12,044 nucleotides of DNA from Acidobacteriota bacterium (lineage in GTDB: Bacteria > Acidobacteriota > Thermoanaerobaculia > Gp7-AA8). The notes under the pieces were generated by a model. It was not told the DNA's origin. It saw only the letters and a program-made list of their open reading frames with translations, and did no database searches. The stretch lies in contig QHVY01000152.1 of assembly GCA_003223695.1 (NCBI GenBank), forward strand, positions 1 through 12,044, read 5' to 3'. Shown piece after piece: positions 5,877-12,044 of the stretch (position 1 is the stretch's first letter; each line of letters begins with the position of its first letter). A program made the translations under genes and the position numbers.

Positions 5877-7376
5877 TTAATGTTGTCCCGCGTGGTCGGT
5901 CCCGCGCAGACGCTGAATCGCCGCCGGGATCCGCTCCGCGAGGTCCAACGCCGCGAGGCCCGTGTCGCCCATTTCCTCTTTGAGCAGATCGCCCGCGAAT
6001 CCGTGCAGGTAAACGGCCGCGCACGCGGCATCGAACGGATCGATTCCACGCGCGAGAAACGCGGCGATCATTCCGCCTAACACGTCGCCCATGCCCCCGC
6101 TGGCCATGCCAGGATTTCCCGTCGGATTCACATTCACGTGACCTTCGAGATCGGCGATGAGAGTCTGATGTCCGATTTCGATTCGATTGGCGACGACTTC
6201 CCTGGTTTCGATTCCGAGGAGGCGGGCCATCTCGCCAGGGTGAGGGGTGATGATGCGCGGCCGGTTTTTCGGATTGATCTCTTTCGCGCGGCCGGCGAAT
6301 GCGTTCAGCCCGGAGGCATCGATGACCAGCGGCTGCTCGATTCCGTTGATGATGTCGCGCACGAACGCGTAGCTTTCCTCATCATCGCGCAGACCGGGAC
6401 CGACGAGCACCGCATCCTTCTTTTGCAGAAATTTCGTGACTTCGGGACGCGACCACGCGGTCTCCAGCGGATAGGTCATCGACTCGATCGAGCCGGCATT
6501 CACCAGCTTCGCCGCTTCGGGGTCGGTGCCCACAGTAACCAAACCAGCGCCGGTGCGAATCGCGCCTCGCGCGCACATCACCGCCGCGCCGGTGCGGCCC
6601 GGCGATCCGGCGACGATGCCGACGTGCCCGTACGTGCCTTTGTGTGTGCTCGCCAGCCGCGGGGCGATGTGCGGGCGGACGTCGGCGGGCGTGGTGAGCG
6701 CCAGCGTAACGTTCTCGTCCTGAATTGCCGCGTCGGGAATGGAGATGTCGGCGACGATGACCTCGCCGCAAAAGGTCGCCGCCGGCTCGAAGATGTGGCA
6801 TATCTTCGGCGCCGCGAATGTAACTGTCACCGCCGCCTGCACGCATGGATCGAACGGTTCGTCAGAGGAAGCGTTCGCGCCGCTCGGCACATCAACGGCG
6901 ACGATTGGAAGCGCGAGCTCGTTGATGGAGCGGATCACTTCAGCGTAGATGCCATCCGGAGCGCGATTGAGCCCGGTGCCGAAAATGGCATCGACGACCA
7001 CATCGGCATCGGAGGCCAGAACCAGCGCATTGTTCAGCGAATCTATGTTGGTAACTTGATACATTGGTAACGAGAGCCGTTCACAAATCGTGAGATTCGC
7101 CGCTCCGTCGCCGGCGAACTTGGAGCGATCGCCGATGATGAACACCGACGGCACGACGCCACGATTCTCGAGATGCCGCGCCACCGCCAGTCCGTCGCCG
7201 CCGTTCGACCCTGTGCCGCAGAAAATCGAAACGCGCTCGCAATTCGGGTAATGCTCGAAGATCGCGTCGACCACCGCCATCGCCGCGTTTTCCATCAAGA
7301 CGAGAGAGGGAATGGCGAAGCGGTCGGTCGCCCGGCGATCGACGTTGCGCATTTGCTCTGCGGTCAGAATCTTCAT
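5877..7376 (-). CDS. nnr: Bifunctional NAD(P)H-hydrate epimerase / ADP-dependent NAD(P)H-hydrate dehydratase
   Basis: 499 aa; repairs damaged NADHX/NADPHX in the cytoplasm. The N-terminal YjeF epimerase domain (about 1-215) has AEQMRNVD, CGTGSNGGDGLAVARHL (53-69), DAIFGTGL and VDVPSGANA. The C-terminal carbohydrate-kinase-like dehydratase domain (about 235-490) has KGTYGHVGIVAGSPGRTGAA (246-265), GAGLVTVGT, VGPGLRDDEES, VIDASGLNAF (351-360), ITPHPGEMARLLG (376-388) and NPTGNPGMASGGMGDVLGG (417-435). One oddity: between HPGE and NPTGNP there are about 16 residues fewer than usual. The expected strand ending in LKG before the TVIA-like segment is missing, and NRIE runs straight into IGHQTLIA. 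The reading frame is kept. The start is ATG 7376, with no clear Shine-Dalgarno. Its 3' end borders the cassette island. Confidence 0.93.
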   Translation of the reverse strand: MKILTAEQMRNVDRRATDRFAIPSLVLMENAAMAVVDAIFEHYPNCERVSIFCGTGSNGGDGLAVARHLENRGVVPSVFIIGDRSKFAGDGAANLTICERLSLPMYQVTNIDSLNNALVLASDADVVVDAIFGTGLNRAPDGIYAEVIRSINELALPIVAVDVPSGANASSDEPFDPCVQAAVTVTFAAPKICHIFEPAATFCGEVIVADISIPDAAIQDENVTLALTTPADVRPHIAPRLASTHKGTYGHVGIVAGSPGRTGAAVMCARGAIRTGAGLVTVGTDPEAAKLVNAGSIESMTYPLETAWSRPEVTKFLQKKDAVLVGPGLRDDEESYAFVRDIINGIEQPLVIDASGLNAFAGRAKEINPKNRPRIITPHPGEMARLLGIETREVVANRIEIGHQTLIADLEGHVNVNPTGNPGMASGGMGDVLGGMIAAFLARGIDPFDAACAAVYLHGFAGDLLKEEMGDTGLAALDLAERIPAAIQRLRGTDHAGQH

Positions 7377-7380
7377 AAGA

Positions 7381-7470
7381 AGAAATTTCGAATTTCAAAT
7401 TTCAAATGAAAAATGAAAACAGAGTCAGCGTTTCGAATTTTTAATTTTTCATTCGAAATTTGAAATTTCT
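7381..7470. repeat. AT-rich imperfect inverted repeat between two minus-strand genes
   Basis: AGAAATTTC at 7381-7389 pairs with GAAATTTCT at 7462-7470, and AATGAAAAAT at 7405-7414 pairs with ATTTTTCATT at 7444-7453; further GAATTT/AAATTC words lie between. The block is strikingly AT-rich against the GC-rich surroundings and fills nearly the whole gap between the DUF2064-type gene and nnr. It could terminate the upstream transcript, contain an AT-rich promoter for nnr, or be a dispersed repeat. Confidence 0.65.
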
Positions 7471-7473
7471 CAG

Positions 7474-8166
7474 TCATGCGGCCATTCCCCACTCGCGCAA
7501 GAGCCGTGGAAGCTCGCCGTCGGCATCGATGTTCTCGCGCGCAAATCGCTGCAGATCTTCGATGACGTCGATGTCGTATCGTGACGGCAGAATTGCCACC
7601 GTGTTCTGCGCGTCGCCGATGCGATCGAGTGTGCGCTGAAGAACCGCGCTGCTGCCCCATGGGATGTCCCGAAAGATCTCCGAGATGAACACCGCTCCCC
7701 GGCAGCCGATCAGGTAGTAGCCGCCATCGTCCGCCGGACCGATTACCCAGTCGCACGATTCGAGTAGAGCGAACGCGTGATCGACAATCTCGCGCGTGAG
7801 GCGCGGATCATCGACGCCGATGGCGACGATCTTCTGCGTGCGATGAAAGAAAAATCGCTCCGAGAATGCCATCGCCAGACGATCGCCGAGCGTCGCGCCG
7901 CTCTGCATGGCGAGCGCGTGATCATCGAACGCGCGGCGGAGCGCCTCGCCATTTGCGCCGTCCGTGGGCGCCCAGAAAATCTCGATCTCCGTCTCTTCAT
8001 TCGAAGTGCCGATCGATTGCAGCAAGTCGCGCAGCATCGCCTCGTAAACGGCGAGCGCCTTCTCTGCGCCGATCGCCTGGCCCAGTCGCGTTTTCACTTT
8101 CCCGAGCTCGGGGAGGCGCGCGAACACGAGCAGGCGCTGCGCGGGCGGGTGGGTGGTGGCGAACAC
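7474..8166 (-). CDS. TIGR04282/DUF2064 family transferase (GT-A-like)
   Basis: 230 aa from a GTG at 8166 (then FATTHPPAQRLLVFARLPELG). Family motifs: LLVFARLPELGKVKTRLG at 12-29 (the G..KTRL nucleotide-binding loop of nucleotidyl/glycosyltransferase-like folds), AIGVDDPRLT (115-124), VIGPADDGGYYLIG (141-154), PWGSSAV (169-175) and YDIDVIEDL (197-205). The family is usually annotated as glycosyltransferase or rSAM/selenodomain-associated transferase 1; its substrate is not established. The frame stays open far upstream, but that part is repeat DNA and the antisense of the next gene. A TATACT box 6 nt before the GTG suggests a leaderless transcript. It lies 97 bp upstream of nnr on the same strand. 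Confidence 0.85.
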   Translation of the reverse strand: MFATTHPPAQRLLVFARLPELGKVKTRLGQAIGAEKALAVYEAMLRDLLQSIGTSNEETEIEIFWAPTDGANGEALRRAFDDHALAMQSGATLGDRLAMAFSERFFFHRTQKIVAIGVDDPRLTREIVDHAFALLESCDWVIGPADDGGYYLIGCRGAVFISEIFRDIPWGSSAVLQRTLDRIGDAQNTVAILPSRYDIDVIEDLQRFARENIDADGELPRLLREWGMAA

Positions 8167-8172
8167 GGCGAC

Positions 8173-8178
8173 AGTATA
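8173..8178 (-). promoter_or_regulatory. Possible -10 box for a leaderless transcript of the DUF2064-type gene
   Basis: TATACT on the minus strand, 6 nt before the proposed GTG start. That places transcription initiation at about the start codon. No -35 match is visible; the upstream DNA is the tandem repeat. Confidence 0.4.
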
Positions 8179-8281
8179 GTTGGCCGTTCGCCGTTGACCG
8201 TTCGCCGTTGACCGTTCGCCGTTGACCGCTAGTCGATCGGTTGACCGTTCGCCGTTGACCGTTCGCCGTTGACCGTTCGCC
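8179..8281 (+). repeat. 14-bp tandem repeat, unit GTTGACCGTTCGCC
   Basis: Copies at 8179-8192 (GTTGGCC variant), 8193-8206, 8207-8220, 8240-8253, 8254-8267 and 8268-8281, plus a partial diverged copy at 8221-8239. Five copies are identical. They occupy the intergenic region between divergent genes. Each unit contains TTGACC on the plus strand. Confidence 0.9.
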
Positions 8282-8287
8282 GACGTG

Positions 8288-8366
8288 CTAACCTCGGCCA
8301 ACGGCGATCGGCCAACGGCCAACGATGAGACTAACCTCGGCCAACGGCGATCGGCCAACGGCCAAC
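8288..8366 (+). repeat. Duplicated 36-bp GGCCAAC-rich block, 43-bp period, abutting the next start codon
   Basis: 8288-8323 and 8331-8366 are identical 36-mers beginning CTAACCTCGGCCAACGG; the period is 43 bp. Each copy is followed by ATGAGA (8325 and 8368), the second being the start of the SAM hydrolase gene. GGCCAAC and GGCGATCGGCC words are inverted relatives of GTTGGCC/GTTGACC in the 14-bp repeat to the left, so the whole spacer could fold into hairpins. Confidence 0.88.
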
Positions 8367-8367
8367 C

Positions 8368-9114
8368 ATGAGACGCATTGCCCTCGTCACCGATTTCGGC
8401 ACGCGCGATCCGTATGTGGCGGCGATGAAAGGGGTGATCGCCTCCCGCACCGACGCACCGATCCTCGACTGTACGCATGAGATCGCGCCATTCGACATTT
8501 GGGAGGCGGCGTTCTATCTGCGGCCGATCGTCCGCTACTGGCCCGACGGCACGATCTTCACCGTCGTGATCGATCCAGGCGTCGGCACATCGCGGCGCAT
8601 GGTGGCCATCGATTCTGCCGGAACGTTCTTTCTTGCGCCCGATAATGGTGTGCTCACATTCGTGATCGGCATCGCGCACGCGGTGGAAAATGAATCGCTG
8701 TTCCTGCCCGATGGGAGCACGACATTTCACGGGCGGGATCGATTCGCACCTGTCGCCGCCGCGCTGGCGAACGGTTTGTCGATGGAGCAGCTCGGACCGC
8801 GCATCGATAACCTCGTGCGTATCGACTACGATCCGCCGACCTACGATCGCAAGCGCGCCGAAGGAACGATTGTCGCCGTCGATCGCTTCGGAAATCTGAT
8901 CACCGATGTCGAGAGCGCGCGGATTCCGTTCACATCATTCGTTCTTCAGGCGCGGCAAAAGACCGTGAGCCGCATGTCGTCGACGTACACGGGCAACGGC
9001 CCATTTCTGATTGTCGGGTCGGCCGGCTGCGTCGAAATCTCGGCGCCGCAAGCTAGCGCCGCGGCACTACTGCAGCTCAGTCGCGGCGATCGCGTGGTTA
9101 TCATTCCTGCGTGA
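8368..9114 (+). CDS. S-adenosyl-L-methionine hydrolase (adenosine-forming), DUF62 family
   Basis: 248 aa. The family uses water/hydroxide to split SAM into adenosine and methionine. Motifs: VTDFGTRDPYVAAMKG (7-22), VVIDPGVGTSRR (66-77), LAPDNGVLT (89-97), FHGRDRFAPVAA (120-131) and VDRFGNLITDV. D69, R76 and H121 fit the family's Asp-Arg-His active-site set. The first half is the nucleotide-binding domain and the remainder the C-terminal beta domain. The length is normal. The ATG lies at the right edge of the second intergenic repeat copy, and no Shine-Dalgarno is visible. The stop codon overlaps the GTG of the following penicillin-binding protein (GTGA, 9111-9114), implying cotranslation. Confidence 0.92.
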   Translation: MRRIALVTDFGTRDPYVAAMKGVIASRTDAPILDCTHEIAPFDIWEAAFYLRPIVRYWPDGTIFTVVIDPGVGTSRRMVAIDSAGTFFLAPDNGVLTFVIGIAHAVENESLFLPDGSTTFHGRDRFAPVAAALANGLSMEQLGPRIDNLVRIDYDPPTYDRKRAEGTIVAVDRFGNLITDVESARIPFTSFVLQARQKTVSRMSSTYTGNGPFLIVGSAGCVEISAPQASAAALLQLSRGDRVVIIPA

Positions 9115-10736
9115 GACCGCTGCTCATCGCCCTTGCGATGTTGACCGCGCTGCTTTTCGCGGTGGCGTGGATGCCGCTCATCAACGCTCGCGCCGACTGG
9201 CGCGCCGGCAGGAACGCCGAAGCGATCGGCACTGCGGAACGGTGGTCAGAGTTGCATCTGTGGCCGTCGGAGTATCAGCAACTCCTCGCCGCTGCGTTTC
9301 TGACAGCCGGGAATGAGGCCGCCGCCCGACCGCACCTCGCCGCGATCGGCAGCGTGTGGTTTCCGGCGATCGGCAAACCTGAAGTCGCGCGACACCTCTT
9401 CGCGCGCGGACGCTATGCCGACTTCCTCGCGTACGACAACGCATCGCGCGAACGAAGCGACGATGACGAAGTGCTGCTCTACCGTGCCGCGGCGCAGGCG
9501 GCGACGACTCAGAGCGAGGCGGCCGCACTCACGTTTGCCAGAATCAACGCGGCGAATGTCGACAAGCAGAAGTACGAGCGTTTGCGCGCAGAAATCAACG
9601 AGCGAAAGCGCGGGCTGCCGTCGCCGTACGTGCTCGACCGTGCGAATGGCGCGATCGCCCTCTATCACCCGGCGACAAACACGGTCATTGCCGTCGATCC
9701 CGACTTCGCCCCGATCATCGATCGCGACGCCGGAGCGCTGACGATTGGCGCTCATGTCGATCAGCTCGGCCCGAACGCGACGATCGAAACGACGCTCGAT
9801 CCGTTCGTGCAGAAGGCGGCGCTGGCTGCGTTGGGCGATTTCCGCGGCTCGCTCGTGGCGATCGATCCGCAGACGAACGAGATTCTCGCGATTGCCAACA
9901 GCGGCACGAAATTCGATCGGGCGCTGGAGAGCGAATATGAGGCCGGCTCAGTCGTCAAGGTGCTCACCGGCCTCAATGCGCTCAGCAGCGGCATGAATGT
10001 CGATGCGATGTTCCCGTACTTCTGCAACGGCTTCCTGGAAATTGACGGCCGCCGCTTCGGCGACTGGGTGCCGCAGGGTCACGGACGTTTGGAAAGCATC
10101 GATGACGCGCTCGCCGTCTCCTGCAATGTCTTTTTCGCCGATATCGGCCTGCGACTGGGCCGCGATCGACTGATGCGCTTCATGACCTCTGCCGGCTTCA
10201 ATGCTCAAGCAAACCTCGGCATCTTCCAGGTCCCGCTCGGGCGCACGACTGGTCAGGTTTTCAATCATTTCGAAACGGCCTTTCTGGCAATCGGATTGGA
10301 GCATGCCCAGATCAACGCAATGCATCTGGCGATGCTCGCCTCGATGATGGCCAATCGCGGCGTGCTGACCACTCCGCGGCTCCTCCGCGAGCGCCGCTCG
10401 ATTCTGGGCGAGATCGTCGCGTTGCCGCCGCAGCAAGGCCGAACACGCATCGCCACCGCTTGGGCAGCTGAGCGAATGATTCGCGCGATGCAAGCGGTGG
10501 CCAGCGAGGCGCGCGGCACTGGCCGCCGCGCGCCGGTCGAAGGGCTGTCGCTGGCGATGAAGACCGGAACCGCCGGCGATCGCAAGGAAGGGCTCGAGGC
10601 GTTGATCATGGCCTTCTCGCCTGTGGACAAACCGAAAATCGCATTCGGCGTCATCGCCGAGAGCGCCGGTCCCGCCGAGTACGCTGGCGCGAAGATCGCG
10701 CACGACTTTCTTGAACGAATGAAGCCGAGGTTGTGA
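9111..10736 (+). CDS. Penicillin-binding protein with transpeptidase domain and helical N-terminal region
   Basis: 541 aa from GTG 9111. A hydrophobic N-terminal segment (about 2-22) is a membrane anchor or signal. About 30-165 is alanine-rich and helical, possibly TPR-like (NAEAIGTAERW, LLAAAFLTAGNEAAARPHL). The penicillin-binding transpeptidase domain follows. Catalytic motifs: SxxK at S280-K283 (AGSVVK, where PGS.[FM]K is commoner), SxN at S337-N339 (VSCN), and KTG at 484-486 (KTGTAG). No glycosyltransferase domain is seen, so this is class-B-like, probably acting in peptidoglycan cross-linking. It is translationally coupled to the SAM hydrolase gene and followed by hairpin repeats. Confidence 0.88.
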   Translation: MRPLLIALAMLTALLFAVAWMPLINARADWRAGRNAEAIGTAERWSELHLWPSEYQQLLAAAFLTAGNEAAARPHLAAIGSVWFPAIGKPEVARHLFARGRYADFLAYDNASRERSDDDEVLLYRAAAQAATTQSEAAALTFARINAANVDKQKYERLRAEINERKRGLPSPYVLDRANGAIALYHPATNTVIAVDPDFAPIIDRDAGALTIGAHVDQLGPNATIETTLDPFVQKAALAALGDFRGSLVAIDPQTNEILAIANSGTKFDRALESEYEAGSVVKVLTGLNALSSGMNVDAMFPYFCNGFLEIDGRRFGDWVPQGHGRLESIDDALAVSCNVFFADIGLRLGRDRLMRFMTSAGFNAQANLGIFQVPLGRTTGQVFNHFETAFLAIGLEHAQINAMHLAMLASMMANRGVLTTPRLLRERRSILGEIVALPPQQGRTRIATAWAAERMIRAMQAVASEARGTGRRAPVEGLSLAMKTGTAGDRKEGLEALIMAFSPVDKPKIAFGVIAESAGPAEYAGAKIAHDFLERMKPRL

Positions 10737-10737
10737 G

Positions 10738-10804
10738 GTCTCGCGAGACAACGTAGAGCCGACTCTCAGTCGGCTCCGCGCCGGCTGAGAGCCGGCGCCA
10801 CGTT
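10738..10804. repeat. Palindrome and REP-like double hairpin downstream of the PBP gene
   Basis: A perfect 12-bp palindrome (GTCTCGCGAGAC, 10738-10749) starts just after the stop. Then AACGT (10750-10754) and ACGTT (10800-10804) enclose two perfect 9-bp-stem hairpins: 10756-10764/10768-10776 with loop CTC, and 10778-10786/10790-10798 with loop GAG. The second hairpin is a diverged inverted copy of the first, and the loops are complementary. There is no T run, so intrinsic termination is uncertain; the layout suggests a three-way junction or REP doublet. Confidence 0.85.
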
Positions 10805-10829
10805 GAAAGCTTGCAACTCGAAACCGCGC

Positions 10830-10835
10830 TACTAT
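10830..10835 (+). promoter_or_regulatory. Possible -10 box for a leaderless PilZ transcript
   Basis: TACTAT, 6 nt before the ATG at 10842, the same spacing as the TATACT/GTG pair at 8166-8178. No good -35 at standard spacing and no Shine-Dalgarno are visible. Confidence 0.35.
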
Positions 10836-10841
10836 TCCTGC

Positions 10842-11222
10842 ATGGCCTCTGGCCGCGAGCGCCGCCGATCGGAGCGCTACACCACCGCATCCATTCCCGT
10901 GCAGCTCTCTGAAATCGCTGGAGAGTTGATCGATCTCTCGATGAGCGGCGCCGCGGTCATTCATCGCTCGCCGATCAAAGCGGGGAGCTCGAGCACGTTG
11001 ATTTTTCCGAGCTACGGCGGGTTTTACATCCCGTGTCAAGTGCTGCGCTCGACAGTGCAGGTGCGGCGCGGCGGCTCGGCGCCGGAGTACGTGTTCCGCT
11101 CGGCGATTCAGTTCAATCCGATTCCGCCGGAACAGGAGCCGTCCTTGCGCGAGTTCCTGCAGATTCAGATCGACAGGCTTCGCGAGAAACAGAAGCAGGC
11201 CGCGCAGGCATCGCCGGAATAA
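10842..11222 (+). CDS. PilZ-domain protein (likely c-di-GMP binding)
   Basis: 126 aa from ATG 10842 (MASGRERRRSERY). The PilZ ligand signatures are both present: RxxxR at R8-R12 (RRRSER) and DxSxxG at D31-G36 (DLSMSGAAV). These normally clamp cyclic di-GMP. A basic, glutamine-rich helix (about 100-120) forms the tail. It is a single-domain protein, so it probably acts by binding a partner; that partner is unknown. The frame extends upstream to a TTG inside the REP-like hairpin, which is less likely as start. The last 110 bp overlap the end of the convergent methyltransferase gene. Confidence 0.85.
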   Translation: MASGRERRRSERYTTASIPVQLSEIAGELIDLSMSGAAVIHRSPIKAGSSSTLIFPSYGGFYIPCQVLRSTVQVRRGGSAPEYVFRSAIQFNPIPPEQEPSLREFLQIQIDRLREKQKQAAQASPE

Positions 11223-11934
11223 TCGCCGAGTATTTGCTGAAGATCGCCAGGTCGACGTCTCGCCGCTCGTCGCGAAAGCCCGCGCTGCGCATCGCCGAGA
11301 GAATCACCTCCGGGCGGACGCAGTCGCGCGTCGTCGCCCAGTAGTAGCGAAGCATTCTCGCAACTCGTGCGTGACGCGTGATGATCGCGGCGGCGGCGGG
11401 AACCATTCCACCCATGTAAATGCCGAGGAGTGAGCGGGCGAGCCGGGATCGCGGAGCGGTGATCTCGAGGATCAGAAGCTTTCCGTTCGGCCGTAGCACG
11501 CGCGCGCATTCGCGGAAGACGCCGTCGAGATCAGCGAAATGACGCAAGGCGAAGCCGATGGTGATCAGATCAAACGACGCATCGCGAAACGGCAGCAGCT
11601 CACTCTTGCCCTGAACGTTGGTCAGAGGCGCCTTCTCGCGCCCCGCGACGAGCATCCCGATACTCGGATCGAGTCCAACTACCGAAGGAGTGATCGCGAG
11701 TGCTTCCCGCGCAACGACTCCCGTTCCCGTCGCAATATCAAGAATGCGATCGCCTTTGCTGAGTCCAGCGCGGGCGAGCACCTGCCGTCGATACCAGTTG
11801 CCGGATCCGAACGAGAAAAAGGTGATTGCCCAGTCGTACCAGGGCGCGCTGCCGTCAAATAGATCTTTGACGAACCGCTCGCGATCATGAGGCGCGCCGT
11901 AAAACTGCCCGAGGGGTGGGTGGGGAGCGGTCAC
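11113..11934 (-). CDS. UbiE/MenG-type class I SAM-dependent methyltransferase
   Basis: 273 aa from GTG 11934. N-terminal HDRERFVKDLFDGSAPWYDW (16-35) is the UbiE/MenG-like lead-in. SAM motifs: ILDIATGTGVVA (64-75), GLDPSIGML with D89, LLPFRDASFDLITIGFALRHF (113-133) and ARVLRPNGKLLILEITAP (144-161), then a GF element at 219-220. Family members methylate demethylmenaquinone or ubiquinone precursors, but the usual RNV after FxL is RHF here, so the quinone substrate is not certain. The start is chosen because GTG overlaps the upstream gene's TGA (GTGA, 11931-11934); an in-frame GTG at 11985 is possible. The family-like sequence stops near FSKYSA (about 237). The remaining tail lies antisense to the PilZ coding end. 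Confidence 0.82.
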   Translation of the reverse strand: MTAPHPPLGQFYGAPHDRERFVKDLFDGSAPWYDWAITFFSFGSGNWYRRQVLARAGLSKGDRILDIATGTGVVAREALAITPSVVGLDPSIGMLVAGREKAPLTNVQGKSELLPFRDASFDLITIGFALRHFADLDGVFRECARVLRPNGKLLILEITAPRSRLARSLLGIYMGGMVPAAAAIITRHARVARMLRYYWATTRDCVRPEVILSAMRSAGFRDERRDVDLAIFSKYSAIIPAMPARPASVSREACRSESAGTRARTAPVPAESD

Positions 11935-12044
11935 TGGTGAGGAGCGGCCCGGCGGGCCTCGATCGTTTGAAAATTCTTCGTCCACGTCTTGCCGCCGTCA
12001 GTCGAGCGGTCAGCGGCCCACGAGAAACGATCCGGCTGAATATC
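11931..12044 (-). CDS. C-terminus of an unidentified protein (truncated by window edge)
   Basis: The minus-strand frame is open from the window end to TGA at 11931-11933, giving the last 37 residues of a protein. Visible sequence includes FSWAADRSTDGGKTWTKNFQ and ends RRAAPHQ. The DGGKTW motif is common in small beta-rich proteins and in BNR-like repeats, but the family cannot be named from so little. It shares GTGA with the following methyltransferase gene, so the two are probably cotranscribed and translationally coupled. That overlap is the main evidence that the frame is real. Confidence 0.55.
   Translation of the reverse strand, partial: DIQPDRFSWAADRSTDGGKTWTKNFQTIEARRAAPHQ

Noticed and set aside
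6075..6081. GCCTAAC inside nnr as another cassette box
   Set aside because: It encodes part of the conserved GDVLGG motif (D-V-L-G-G), so it is a coding coincidence.
6138..7070. 310-aa plus-strand frame opposite nnr
   Set aside because: Antisense shadow; no recognisable domain, and nnr motifs cover the other strand.
8179..8366. Repeat block as a CRISPR array
   Set aside because: Units are directly tandem with no unique spacers of regular length, and no cas genes are near.
7474..8730. Long minus-strand frame extending the DUF2064-type gene to 418 aa
   Set aside because: The extra N-terminus is translated tandem repeat plus the antisense of the SAM hydrolase gene; family homology begins just after 8166.
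10803..10841. Upstream TTG start for the PilZ gene
   Set aside because: It lies in the REP-like hairpin and adds 13 residues with no family character; ATG 10842 fits the PilZ N-terminus.
9948..11039. 363-aa minus-strand frame opposite the PBP gene
   Set aside because: Antisense shadow with arginine/alanine-rich composition; the plus strand carries SxxK, SxN and KTG motifs.

Overview
The window is GC-rich, densely coded bacterial DNA. The mix of genes suggests a soil-type bacterium, most plausibly Acidobacteriota: a winged-helix/TolB-like/TPR membrane regulator, a secreted vanadium-haloperoxidase-like protein, a PilZ protein, a DUF2064 transferase and a UbiE-like methyltransferase. The phylum is an inference from gene content; there is no rRNA or other marker gene here.

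Layout. (1) 2-1585 (+): the 3' part of a CadC-like regulator, ending in a strong hairpin terminator. (2) 1603-2838 (-): a secreted PAP2/vanadium-haloperoxidase-family protein. (3) About 2940-5770: an accessory island. Two small minus-strand genes (a small membrane protein and a VanZ-like protein) are each bounded by GTTAGGC/GCCTAAC boxes and followed by an integron attC-like hairpin site, the layout of integron gene cassettes. No integrase gene is present, so this looks like a cassette cluster lacking an integrase. One attC-like site is split by an IS110-family element of IS1111-type architecture (transposase 3662-4771, 11-bp subterminal inverted repeats, about 300 bp of 3' non-coding DNA). 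Joining the flanks rebuilds a long attC hairpin. The IS non-coding region holds two 10-nt words matching the left and right target flanks, as expected of a guide (bridge/seek) RNA programmed for this attC.

(4) 5877-7376 (-): bifunctional NAD(P)HX epimerase/dehydratase nnr, with an apparent 16-residue internal deletion. An AT-rich imperfect palindrome separates it from (5) 7474-8166 (-), a DUF2064/TIGR04282 transferase. (6) 8167-8367: a divergent intergenic region made of 14-bp and 43-bp tandem repeats that are inverted relatives of each other. (7) 8368-10736 (+): SAM hydrolase (DUF62) and a penicillin-binding transpeptidase, overlapping by GTGA. (8) 10738-10804: a palindrome and a REP-like double hairpin. 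(9) 10842-11222 (+): a PilZ protein. It converges with, and overlaps by 110 bp, (10) a UbiE/MenG-type methyltransferase (minus, 11113-11934), itself GTGA-coupled to (11) an unidentified gene entering from the right edge (minus, 11931-12044).

The chromosomal genes are housekeeping or envelope functions in short one- or two-gene units. The integron-like island is the clearly mobile part and the most interesting region.
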